This document shows, one piece after another, positions 29,195-37,290 of a stretch of DNA of 64,000 nucleotides. Positions within the stretch are counted from its first letter, which is position 1; every line of letters starts with the position of its first letter. Source of the DNA: Alteromonadaceae bacterium XY-R5 (GTDB lineage Bacteria; Pseudomonadota; Gammaproteobacteria; Enterobacterales; Alteromonadaceae). The stretch covers positions 496,001-560,000 of the forward strand of contig LXWE01000001.1 in the NCBI GenBank assembly GCA_001660395.1. Reading direction: 5' to 3'. The notes beneath the pieces were generated by a model, which searched no databases, was not told the origin of the DNA, and was given only the letters and a program-made list of their open reading frames with translations. Both the position numbers and the translations under genes were made by a program.

Positions 29195-29620
29195 CTAGTC
29201 GTTAACACGGCCTTCGGGATACTGGGGCAGGCCGTCGTCAATCTGGTACCAGTCGGCTTTATAATGAGTAAAAATGTGCGCCTCGATTGTCACAGGCACT
29301 GGCTGGTCAAAGGCGGATAACGCCACTTCCATTTTCTCAAGCGCAACACCCTTACCGCGAAAGCCAAGGCTGGAGCCACACTGGCAACAAAAGCTGCGTA
29401 CTGTGCCGTTTTGGCCTGTGTATTCGGCCACTGAGTCTGCGCCTTGCGTCCAGTGAAAGCCGCGAGTCTCAACCAGCGCGCCAAATGCCGCACCATGAAA
29501 TTTGCGGCACATACGGCAATGACAATGGGCAGTGGAGGCACACACCGCCTCAACCGAGAAACCAACCGCCCCGCATAAACAACTGCCGTGAAAAGGCCCC
29601 TGAATAAAGTGCGCGCTCAT
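29195..29620 (-). CDS. GFA-family (CENP-V/GFA domain) zinc protein
   Basis: 141 residues. Structural and catalytic zinc ligands are arranged as in glutathione-dependent formaldehyde-activating enzyme: GSCLCGAV (C14, C16), HCHCRMCRKFHG (C33, C35, C38) and SFCCQCGSSLG (C78/79, C81). Most members of this family have no demonstrated formaldehyde activity, so the name is structural. The gene lies between the DUF1326/DUF2182 pair and the DUF1439 gene with short gaps and could be part of the same transcription block. Confidence 0.92.
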   Translation of the reverse strand: MSAHFIQGPFHGSCLCGAVGFSVEAVCASTAHCHCRMCRKFHGAAFGALVETRGFHWTQGADSVAEYTGQNGTVRSFCCQCGSSLGFRGKGVALEKMEVALSAFDQPVPVTIEAHIFTHYKADWYQIDDGLPQYPEGRVND

Positions 29621-29651
29621 GCTCGTCTCCCGTTTGCCTAATTAAATTGCG

Positions 29652-30179
29652 TTAAAAGAAACTGAGCGTCACCACCAGCTTTTCTTCTTTTACTTCTACC
29701 GACTCAAGTACAGATTTCGCCAGTTTCTGCTTCAAATCATCATCTTTGAGAGTATAGATAGGCTGGGTCTGCAAGGCTTTGGCTATGGTCGCCTGGGCCA
29801 GTTGCTGAATTTGGCCCTGATACTGATTAGGCACATTGTTGATATGCATGCTGTCTATTACGGGGTCTACCAGATAAAAACTGCCGGTTTGCGGCTGGTA
29901 AGTCACTGAGCCGGAAACCTGCACTGTGCCATTGCCCTGCAATCCGCCTAAGGCAGTGGCCTGGATATTGGCTTTTAAACTGAGTTTATTCTGGCTCTGG
30001 GCTAAATCCAGCACCGGCTCGCTCACAGTTACGGTCACAAAAGACTGACGCTTGGTAATCGGCATCATGGCATCCATGCGCTGCTGCAATTCGGTTTCGG
30101 TAAATTCCTGGGTATAAGAAAGGGCCCAGCTTAGCGGACTCGCCAGTAATAGCGCACAGGCTAACAATGCTTGCTTCAC
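29652..30179 (-). CDS. DUF1439 periplasmic protein (YceB-like)
   Basis: 175 residues with a signal peptide (cleavage near SWA, 19) lacking a lipobox Cys, unlike E. coli YceB. The mature part has the DUF1439 pattern: FTETELQQRMDAMMPITKRQ, then alternating strands and IYTLKDDDLKQKLAKSVLESV. YceB-like proteins have a lipid-binding-like fold and unknown role. It follows bioD by 54 bp in the same direction and may be read from the biotin operon. Confidence 0.82.
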   Translation of the reverse strand: MKQALLACALLLASPLSWALSYTQEFTETELQQRMDAMMPITKRQSFVTVTVSEPVLDLAQSQNKLSLKANIQATALGGLQGNGTVQVSGSVTYQPQTGSFYLVDPVIDSMHINNVPNQYQGQIQQLAQATIAKALQTQPIYTLKDDDLKQKLAKSVLESVEVKEEKLVVTLSFF

Positions 30180-30233
30180 AATATAAACCTTGGGAAAAAG
30201 ATAATGAGGCCCAGCATAGCACCGGGCGCAGGC

Positions 30234-30908
30234 TCAAACCAACAGACTCGACACATCCAGATGCTGTTCCACCTCACTGGCAGCATTCAGCTTTGGTACT
30301 ACGCCTAAACAAGGCGCAGGTAATGCGGCTTTTAACGTAGCAAGGTTTTGCTCAAAGTACGGCATTTGCTCATCCACCGTATTGGCGACCCAGCCCAGTA
30401 ACATCAGGCCATCATTGGCGATAGCTTCGGCGGTTAAAATGGCGTGATTTAAACACCCCAAGCGCATGCCCACCACCAGCACCACAGGCAGATTTTCCGC
30501 CTGCGCAAACTCAGATAAATAACGGCCATTACCCAAAGGTAAGCGCCAGCCACCGGCACCTTCCACCAGCAGAGCATCGGGCTTTTTCGCCAGTAAATGC
30601 TGATACCCTTCAGACACTTGCTCTGGGGTGATAACAATATCCAGCTCGGCAGCGGCCACATGGGGCGCAATGGGTGGCTCAAGGGCGATAGGGTTTACTT
30701 CTTCGTAAGCCACTGGCATTGAGCTGGCGGCTTGCAGCGCCAAGGCATCTTCATTACGTAGCCCTTCTGGCGTGCGCTCACAGCCAGCGGCAATGGGTTT
30801 AAAGCCGACGGTATTCAGGCCATGACTACTCAGAGCGCGCAACAGGCCCTGACTGATAAAGGTTTTACCGACTTCGGTATCTGTGCCTGTGACAAAAAAT
30901 CCGGCCAT
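30234..30908 (-). CDS. bioD: Dethiobiotin synthetase
   Basis: 224 residues from the ATG at 30908; the frame extends to 30953 but the protein then no longer begins with the conserved MAGFFVTGTDTEVGKTF. That segment contains the P-loop GTDTEVGKT. The second motif VEGAGGWRLPLG and PIAPHVAA are typical. The ATP-dependent cytosolic enzyme closes the ureido ring of diaminopelargonate with CO2. It is the last enzyme gene of bioBFCD, 66 bp after bioC. Confidence 0.96.
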   Translation of the reverse strand: MAGFFVTGTDTEVGKTFISQGLLRALSSHGLNTVGFKPIAAGCERTPEGLRNEDALALQAASSMPVAYEEVNPIALEPPIAPHVAAAELDIVITPEQVSEGYQHLLAKKPDALLVEGAGGWRLPLGNGRYLSEFAQAENLPVVLVVGMRLGCLNHAILTAEAIANDGLMLLGWVANTVDEQMPYFEQNLATLKAALPAPCLGVVPKLNAASEVEQHLDVSSLLV

Positions 30909-30974
30909 AATCTCACTTCTTATTTGATAAAAACGGGCGTTACACGCGCCCATGTGGAAATTGAAAAATTCGCC

Positions 30975-31850
30975 TTACTCGCCGATCAGATTTAAGCGCG
31001 GCTTGATATGGGCTTTAGGTTTATGCAGTTCCAGCACACATACCTTGTAGCTCAAAGGCAAGCCCTGTTCAGTACCAAAACGCTGGGAATAAGTGCGCTC
31101 TAACAGCTTAAGGGATTCTCGGGTCAGCGGCTGTTTGGCCTGCGCTTCGGTGACCGTATTGGCACCAATGGCGCGGATGCTGGCGAGCAGATGACGAATA
31201 TGCGGATGCCAGCTGATAAATTCCTGCTGCTGCGCTGTGGCGCGAAGGCCCGTTGCTTTGGCCCAAGTCAGCCAGTTGCGGCTGGGATGAAACTGGTTCA
31301 TATGGGAATGGTTATCTACCGCCTGCCAGCTTTGGCCAAGCTGATACAAAGCATCGTCCGCCAAAATGGCCAGCACCCCATGACCGCCCGGTGCGAGCAC
31401 CCGCGCCACTTCTGCCAGCATCAATTGTGGATTGGGACACCACTGTAAGGCCATAGACGACACCATGCCATCGACACTGGCATCGGCCAAAGGTAATTGT
31501 TCGGCATCGCCTGCCAGCCAAAAAATCTGTTGTTCGCTGTCGCTTTGGCATTGTTTAGCTGCAAAGCTGACCATACCTTCGGCTAAATCCACGCCAATCA
31601 GTTGTGCTGCTTTCGCGGTTAAACTGCGGGTCACCCGACCGCTGCCACAGCCTAAATCTGCCAGCACCTGATACTGCGGTTGTAACTGCTGACAGGCAAA
31701 GTCAGCGATTTGTTGTTGCACCTGTGCATATACATCGTAACTGGCAGCGGCTTTACCAAACTGCCGGGCAATCTGGCGCTTAAGCTCGCGCTTATCACTA
31801 TCAGTCGCTTCTGCCTGAATAGTTGCAATGCTTACCGGTAATCCGCTCAT
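30975..31850 (-). CDS. bioC: Malonyl-ACP O-methyltransferase
   Basis: 291 residues. The SAM-binding motif LADLGCGSGRVTRSL is at about residues 63-77, followed by GVDLAEGMV and MVSSMALQWCPN, the BioC signature that distinguishes it from general methyltransferases. The N-terminal IARQFGKAAASYD is also typical. It methylates the free carboxyl of malonyl-ACP so that the fatty-acid machinery can build pimeloyl-ACP. A bioH-like esterase is not in the window. The start overlaps the bioF stop by 4 bp (ATGA). Confidence 0.95.
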   Translation of the reverse strand: MSGLPVSIATIQAEATDSDKRELKRQIARQFGKAAASYDVYAQVQQQIADFACQQLQPQYQVLADLGCGSGRVTRSLTAKAAQLIGVDLAEGMVSFAAKQCQSDSEQQIFWLAGDAEQLPLADASVDGMVSSMALQWCPNPQLMLAEVARVLAPGGHGVLAILADDALYQLGQSWQAVDNHSHMNQFHPSRNWLTWAKATGLRATAQQQEFISWHPHIRHLLASIRAIGANTVTEAQAKQPLTRESLKLLERTYSQRFGTEQGLPLSYKVCVLELHKPKAHIKPRLNLIGE

Positions 31851-33013
31851 AAGCTGGCCTTATTCAGGGTCAGTGCCAGCACATCCAGAAGTGCCTGAAT
31901 ATCTTGCTCGGTATGGGCGGCGGTAAGAGTAATACGCAGTCTGTCAGTGCCTTTTGGCACAGTAGGCGAGCGAATGGCGCTGACCCAAATGCCCAGCTTT
32001 TTCAGCGCCTGACTGGCGGCTAACGCCTTGTTCGGCTCACCAATAATCACGGGCTGAATCGGGCTATTCGATGGCAACAAGTGCAGACCTAACGCCTGCG
32101 CGCCCTGTTTAAACTGGGCGATATTGGCTTCCAGCAACTGGCGCTGCTGCCCTTTGGCAATGCTCTGAAAACTGGCTAAGGTGGCAATGGCCTGCGCTGG
32201 CGACATGGCCGTGGAATACACATAATGACGGGCGAAATTCACCAGATAATCAATCAGCTCACTGCTGCCCGCAACAAAAGCGCCAGCAGTGCCAATGGCT
32301 TTACCAAAGGTGCCCATCAGCACAGGTAATTGCTGCTGACTTAAGCCATAAGCTTCGGCACTGCCAAAACCACGCTCGCCTAAAATGCCCATGCCGTGGG
32401 CATCATCCAGCATCAGCCAGGCATTGTGTTGCTGGCTTAACGCTGCCAGTTCCTGCACAGGTGCGGCATCGCCATCCATGCTGAAAATGCCTTCACTGGC
32501 CACCAGACAATCACTGCCTGCACTGGCTTCGAGCAACTGGGCTAAATGAGTCATATCATTATGACGAAAACGCTTTAGGCTGCCTTCGCAGGCCAGCGCG
32601 CCATCAATCACCGAAGCATGGATAAGCTTATCTGCAATCAGGTTTACCCCTTTGGGGCAAAGGGCCTGACACAGCGCCTGATTGGCGGCAAAGCCAGAAT
32701 TAAACAGCAGCACTTTTTCGCGCCCCAGCCCCTCGGCCAGATACTCTTCTAACGCTTGATGGGCCGAGGTGTAGCCCGTCACTAACGGTGATGCGCCGCT
32801 ACCTGCGCCATACACACTTAAGCCTTCGGCCCAGCCTTGCAGCACAGGCATAGCCTGACGCATGCCCAAATAATCGTTAGAGGAAAAATTCAGATAATGC
32901 TGACCCTCTACTTCAATCAGCGCGCCTTGGGCCGAGTCGATACAGGCCCGTTGACGCAACAAGCCCTGTTCGCGACGGGCCAACAGGGCTTGGGGGATAA
33001 ATTCAAATGCCAT
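31847..33013 (-). CDS. bioF: 8-amino-7-oxononanoate synthase
   Basis: 388 residues, the usual length of this PLP enzyme that joins pimeloyl-ACP and L-alanine. Landmarks: NFSSNDYLGM, GAGSGASPLVTGY, the cofactor Asp in LMLDDAHGMGILG and the PLP lysine in MGTFGKAIGTAGAF. It lies in a tightly packed operon: 17 bp after bioB and overlapping bioC by 4 bp. Confidence 0.97.
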   Translation of the reverse strand: MAFEFIPQALLARREQGLLRQRACIDSAQGALIEVEGQHYLNFSSNDYLGMRQAMPVLQGWAEGLSVYGAGSGASPLVTGYTSAHQALEEYLAEGLGREKVLLFNSGFAANQALCQALCPKGVNLIADKLIHASVIDGALACEGSLKRFRHNDMTHLAQLLEASAGSDCLVASEGIFSMDGDAAPVQELAALSQQHNAWLMLDDAHGMGILGERGFGSAEAYGLSQQQLPVLMGTFGKAIGTAGAFVAGSSELIDYLVNFARHYVYSTAMSPAQAIATLASFQSIAKGQQRQLLEANIAQFKQGAQALGLHLLPSNSPIQPVIIGEPNKALAASQALKKLGIWVSAIRSPTVPKGTDRLRITLTAAHTEQDIQALLDVLALTLNKASL

Positions 33014-33030
33014 TAACTGCGCAGCTCAGC

Positions 33031-34140
33031 TTAGGCCAGCGACTTATCGTTTTGCTTGCTGGCAGCTTTAGGCGCGGAGGCATCATAAAACAGCGGCATG
33101 CTGTCTTCTTGTTGCTGATCCTGAATTTCTTCTAACAGCGCAGCTTCGTGGGCTTCGTCTGAATACTGACGGCTCTTTTCAGAATTAATGCCGAGCTTTT
33201 TAAACAGCATCACGTCTTCGTGAGTATCCGGGTTCGAGGTAGTCAGCAGTTTGCAGCCATAGAAAATCGAGTTAGCACCGGCCATAAAACACAGCGCCTG
33301 CATTTGCTCATTCATGGCTTCGCGACCCGCCGATAAACGCACGTGAGATTTGGGCATCATAATGCGCGCCACGGCAATGGTACGAATAAATTCAAACGGC
33401 TCTAAATCGTCAACCTTATCCATAGGCGTGCCTTTTACCTTCACCAACATGTTGATTGGCACACTTTCCGGCTGCTTCGGTAAATTCGCCAGTTGTACCA
33501 ACAAGCCGGAGCGGTCGCTTTGGTTTTCGCCCATACCAACAATACCGCCCGAACACACATTCATGCCCGCTTCGCGCACATATTCCAGGGTATTTAATCT
33601 GTCTTCGTAAGTACGGGTAGTAATGATGTCACCGTAAAACTCTGGTGAGGTATCCAGGTTATGGTTGTAGTAATCCAAACCTGCCTGTTTCAGGGCAATG
33701 GCCTGATCGCGGGTCAGCATGCCCAAGGTCATACAGGTTTCCAACCCTAAGCCTTTGACTTCTTTGACCATGTTCACCAAGTAAGGCATATCCCGCTCTT
33801 TCGGATTACGCCAAGCCGCGCCCATACAAAAACGGGTTGAGCCAGTGGCTTTGGCTTCGCGGGCACGCTGGATCACCTTTTCGATTTCCAGCAAACGCTC
33901 TTTCTCTAAACCGGTATCGTAGCGCGCACTTTGCGGGCAGTATTTGCAGTCTTCCGGGCAGGCACCGGTTTTGATCGACAGCAGCGTGCTTACCTGCACC
34001 TGATTCGGATCAAAATGCTGGCGGTGCACCAATTGGGCCTGAAATAACAAATCATTGAAGGGAAGTTCAAACAGGGCGTTTACTTCACTCACTGTCCAGT
34101 TGTGGCGTACTTCGGCAGAAACGTTCGCGGCGTGCGACAT
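33031..34140 (-). CDS. bioB: Biotin synthase (radical SAM)
   Basis: 369 residues. The radical-SAM cluster motif is in [14 protein letters not shown] (CxxxCxxC). [22 protein letters not shown] and the conserved Arg region [10 protein letters not shown], which lies near the auxiliary 2Fe-2S site, are present. It inserts sulfur into dethiobiotin. The C-terminal 25 residues are low-complexity and variable in the family. It is the first gene of the operon, divergent from bioA, with a BirA-type operator in the 99-bp gap. Confidence 0.97.
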   Translation of the reverse strand: MSHAANVSAEVRHNWTVSEVNALFELPFNDLLFQAQLVHRQHFDPNQVQVSTLLSIKTGACPEDCKYCPQSARYDTGLEKERLLEIEKVIQRAREAKATGSTRFCMGAAWRNPKERDMPYLVNMVKEVKGLGLETCMTLGMLTRDQAIALKQAGLDYYNHNLDTSPEFYGDIITTRTYEDRLNTLEYVREAGMNVCSGGIVGMGENQSDRSGLLVQLANLPKQPESVPINMLVKVKGTPMDKVDDLEPFEFIRTIAVARIMMPKSHVRLSAGREAMNEQMQALCFMAGANSIFYGCKLLTTSNPDTHEDVMLFKKLGINSEKSRQYSDEAHEAALLEEIQDQQQEDSMPLFYDASAPKAASKQNDKSLA

Positions 34141-34194
34141 GGCTTGTCCTTTACTTACGATTTATGCTGACTTAGTCTAAGGCCGAAAAAGACC

Positions 34195-34228
34195 TTGTCA
34201 ACTTTCTGAATTACCGAAAAATTTACAA
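34195..34228. promoter_or_regulatory. BirA-type biotin operator between bioB and bioA
   Basis: TTGTCAACT (34195-34203) and AATTTACAA (34220-34228) form inverted half-sites 16 bp apart that resemble the BirA consensus TTGTAAACC-spacer-GGTTTACAA. The placement in the divergent bioB/bioA gap is as in E. coli. Biotin-loaded BirA would repress both directions. The half-sites are imperfect (about 7 of 9 matches each). Confidence 0.75.
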
Positions 34229-34239
34229 GCGAACATATT

Positions 34240-35505
34240 TTGAACAATAAAGAATTTGACCAACGCCACATATGGCACCCTTATACCTCGGCCATTAACC
34301 CCCTGCCCTGTTACGAGGTTGCCTCTGCAAGCGGCGTCCGCCTTAGGCTAGAGGATGGCCGCGAATTAATTGATGGCATGTCATCCTGGTGGGCAGCCAT
34401 TCACGGCTATGCTCATCCGACCTTAGATAAGGCTGCCACTGATCAGATCAGTAAGATGGCCCATGTGATGTTTGGTGGCATTACGCACCAGCCTGCCATC
34501 GACCTGTGCCGCACTTTATTAGAGATGGCCCCCGAAGGCATGGAACGGGTATTTTTGGCCGATTCCGGCTCGGTATCGGTGGAAGTGGCAATGAAAATGG
34601 CGCTGCAATACTGGGCCTGTCAGGGTAACCCGGCCAAACACAAATTTATCAGCCCACGCAATGGCTACCACGGCGATACCTTTGCCGCCATGTCGGTATG
34701 CGATCCCATCAACGGCATGCACAGCCTGTTTAAAGGTGTGCTGACGCACCAGATTTTTGCGCCTGCGCCGCAAACCCGTTTCGACCAGCTGTGGAACGAA
34801 GACGATATTCAGCCCCTGCAAGAGCTGATTGAAAAGCACCACCACGAGCTGGCCGCGCTGATTTTAGAGCCCATAGTGCAAGGCGCAGGCGGTATGCGTA
34901 TTTACCACCCCATGTACTTAAAACGCGCGCGTCAGCTGTGCGATGAATACAACGTGCTGCTGATTGTGGATGAAATTGCCACCGGCTTTGGCCGCACCGG
35001 CAAGCTGTTTGGCTGTGATCACGCCGATATCAGCCCCGACATTATGTGCGTGGGCAAAGCCCTTACCGGCGGCTATATGACCTTAGCCGCGACACTGTGC
35101 AGCGAAGATGTGGCCATGGGCGTTTGCCAAGGCGAACCCGGCGTATTTATGCACGGGCCAACTTACATGGGCAACCCGCTGGCCTGCGCGGTGGCCAACG
35201 CCAGTTTAGGGCTAATTAACCAAAACCACTGGCAAGCGCAAACCGCCGCCATCGAAGCCCAGTTAAAGCAGGAATTGCTGCCGTTAAAAGCCTTAGACAA
35301 GGTCGCCGACACGCGCGTACTGGGTGCTATTGGCGTGGTAGAAACCAAAGCCCCGGTCGATGTAGCCAGCATTCAGCGCCACTTCGTTAACAGCGGCGTA
35401 TGGATCCGCCCCTTCGGCAAACTGGTGTACATCATGCCGCCTTACATCATCAAACCCGATGAACTCAGCCAGCTAGTGGCAGCGATTAAGAGTGCGTTGG
35501 GGTGA
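34240..35505 (+). CDS. bioA: Adenosylmethionine-8-amino-7-oxononanoate aminotransferase
   Basis: 421 residues. The start is a TTG giving [17 protein letters not shown], which aligns with E. coli BioA; no ATG lies nearby. Motifs: [30 protein letters not shown], the Asp in [15 protein letters not shown] and the PLP lysine in [12 protein letters not shown]. It makes 7,8-diaminopelargonate using S-adenosylmethionine as amino donor. Divergent from bioBFCD. The TTG start would lower translation, as expected for an enzyme needed in small amounts. Confidence 0.96.
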   Translation: MNNKEFDQRHIWHPYTSAINPLPCYEVASASGVRLRLEDGRELIDGMSSWWAAIHGYAHPTLDKAATDQISKMAHVMFGGITHQPAIDLCRTLLEMAPEGMERVFLADSGSVSVEVAMKMALQYWACQGNPAKHKFISPRNGYHGDTFAAMSVCDPINGMHSLFKGVLTHQIFAPAPQTRFDQLWNEDDIQPLQELIEKHHHELAALILEPIVQGAGGMRIYHPMYLKRARQLCDEYNVLLIVDEIATGFGRTGKLFGCDHADISPDIMCVGKALTGGYMTLAATLCSEDVAMGVCQGEPGVFMHGPTYMGNPLACAVANASLGLINQNHWQAQTAAIEAQLKQELLPLKALDKVADTRVLGAIGVVETKAPVDVASIQRHFVNSGVWIRPFGKLVYIMPPYIIKPDELSQLVAAIKSALG

Positions 35506-35533
35506 GTAGCTGATCGATAAGATTGTCTGTTAT

Positions 35534-35571
35534 TGGCATTCTGCATTCCTTTCAACAGGTTAAGAATGCCA
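35534..35571 (+). terminator. Stem-loop after bioA, weak terminator candidate
   Basis: TGGCATTCT (35534-35542) and AGAATGCCA (35563-35571) are perfect inverted 9-mers with a 20-nt loop, 29 bp past the bioA stop. No T-run follows. It also marks the boundary with the AT-rich accessory segment. Confidence 0.3.
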
Positions 35572-35626
35572 CTTACACAGATATTTTTACACTCTCGGGT
35601 CGCCTTTTACATTTCTAACGTCAAAT

Positions 35627-36607
35627 TTATAGCTTAGTTGATGTCGTTAGTACATCAGTCGCAATTGAACATTTATCCATAGCGGTAAAGACAGCTGATA
35701 CATCAGAGTTCTCATAATTAGCCTGAGTACTAATTGTCTCAAATTGAGAAAGATCGATTGGCATACTACAAAGATAAGCAATCGAAAGGTCGGTCGTTAT
35801 ATCCTTTCCTCCAGTATCACTTAATAAACCTTCATACAGTTGAGGATTTGGAAAAGTCTGAATCGACCCCGCTTTTACCTTTTCATTTTCTAACAAAACC
35901 GCAACTTCACCACTTTGATATAATTGAACCAAAGAAAGATAGCCATCCTTTTTAGCTGACAAGTTGATTTGATAATAGCTATTCGGTGTTACACGGGCAC
36001 TGCTTAGCTTGACGGAAATCTCCTCAGATTTTGTACGTAGTAATAAACTTCTGTAATCAGCATCGGACAATTTTACGTATTTATCTAAGCCATAGTAAAA
36101 GAACCAATGGTCAGACTTTTTACTCAAAATTGGCGATTCAATACAAAGTACACTGCCGGAAAGCCCACTTACTACTCTGTCAAAATACACATTGGAATGA
36201 TGACATTCCTTATAACTGGCGTTCATCAAGCGCACAGGTAAAGGACTAATGTCATACCATGCTGCAATATAATAAATACCATCAACGCGCTCGCGTTTAA
36301 GCACTTTCAGCGGGTACTCAAATATATATTGAGATTCATGTATGGCCTGATTATTAAAGGACTCGTCAACAACGTCCCCAACCATACTGACACTTATCTC
36401 TGTTCTAGAGGATACGCTGGATTGAATCGAGCTAGCGATCGATTCTTTAGCATTTTTTTCAGCCTCGGCAAAACTTGCGCCTGATGCAAATGCAATAAAC
36501 TGGTAGGCATTTGGCTCCTCAAACGTCTGATTATTAAAATACCAGTCAGGTATTGCACCACGAGCAAAAGTGGCAGCAAAGAGCAAAACCAGACAGATAA
36601 AGCGCAT
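35627..36607 (-). CDS. Exported LPP20/DUF4384-like protein, third gene of the caspase operon
   Basis: 326 residues from the ATG at 36607, only 2 bp after the preceding stop; the longer frame to 36625 is less likely. A signal peptide (cleavage near ARG, 17) has no lipobox. Residues about 20-130 resemble the LPP20/flagellar-assembly-type domain (WYFNN, then FASGASFAEAEKNAKESIAS). Residues about 205-265 resemble DUF4384 (YYQINLSAKKDGYLSLVQLY, then GEVAVLLENEKV). DUF4384 is often fused to caspase-like domains in bacteria. Here it is a separate partner in the same operon, which argues that the proteins act together in the periplasm. Function unknown. Confidence 0.7.
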   Translation of the reverse strand: MRFICLVLLFAATFARGAIPDWYFNNQTFEEPNAYQFIAFASGASFAEAEKNAKESIASSIQSSVSSRTEISVSMVGDVVDESFNNQAIHESQYIFEYPLKVLKRERVDGIYYIAAWYDISPLPVRLMNASYKECHHSNVYFDRVVSGLSGSVLCIESPILSKKSDHWFFYYGLDKYVKLSDADYRSLLLRTKSEEISVKLSSARVTPNSYYQINLSAKKDGYLSLVQLYQSGEVAVLLENEKVKAGSIQTFPNPQLYEGLLSDTGGKDITTDLSIAYLCSMPIDLSQFETISTQANYENSDVSAVFTAMDKCSIATDVLTTSTKL

Positions 36608-36609
36608 GG

Positions 36610-37272
36610 CTATTCGCTGACCCAAATATAATCAAAAGTATCGTCAAACATCTTTCCAGTGTAATTAACTAACTCGGAAATAGTGAGTCGCTTGCCCGCC
36701 ATTGTTGCTAACATAATCGAGGTAGTACTAAATTGTGAAGCATCTCCAACACCCAAAATTGAGCCGCTATATGCATCATCAACGTCATCTAAAAGTTTAT
36801 GCTTTGATATATAAATGTTCTTTTTCTTTGGGGCATTTGAGAGTGATAACGTAAAGGTTGAGCAGTCGATTCCTTCATTTTCCTGTACCTCCAAGCCCAT
36901 ACTGTAAAGCGCATAGCCATTGACATCACGTACAGGAGCACTAACCCTGTACTTACATTTGTTCTTTGTGGATTGGTAAACCCCTGGGCGAAGAACATTG
37001 GCGTTTTTTGAAAGCACTTCTTCTACCTGAGATACTTCATCAAAAATTAGTTTGCCTTCACGATCAACAGAGAATCGCGCGGTAATGTCAAAATAACTGG
37101 TTTTTCCCGTTTCTTTATTGGTAATAGGCGCGTTATAAATAGTAATTTGGGAACCCTGCCCAGCAATAGCGGCCTTCTCAAAATTCACATCTAAATTTGA
37201 ATTTTTAATCGTCTCGGCAGAGGTGGAAAACTGCGCAGTAACCAATCCCGCAATCATCAAAAGAATTCTCAT
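36610..37272 (-). CDS. Exported protein of unknown function, second gene of the caspase operon
   Basis: 220 residues, not recognised. A signal peptide (cleavage near TSA, 19) predicts export. The mature protein is beta-rich, with NFEKAAIAGQGSQITIYNAP and FDITARFSVDREGKL, two Cys (NKCKYRV, EGIDCSTF) that could pair, and a C-terminal helical part. It lies 18 bp after the caspase gene and 2 bp before the LPP20/DUF4384-like gene, so the three are co-translated. Codon use is AT-richer than in the flanking bioA and GH28 genes. Confidence 0.6.
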   Translation of the reverse strand: MRILLMIAGLVTAQFSTSAETIKNSNLDVNFEKAAIAGQGSQITIYNAPITNKETGKTSYFDITARFSVDREGKLIFDEVSQVEEVLSKNANVLRPGVYQSTKNKCKYRVSAPVRDVNGYALYSMGLEVQENEGIDCSTFTLSLSNAPKKKNIYISKHKLLDDVDDAYSGSILGVGDASQFSTTSIMLATMAGKRLTISELVNYTGKMFDDTFDYIWVSE

Positions 37273-37290
37273 TGTCTATCCTTACTTCTT

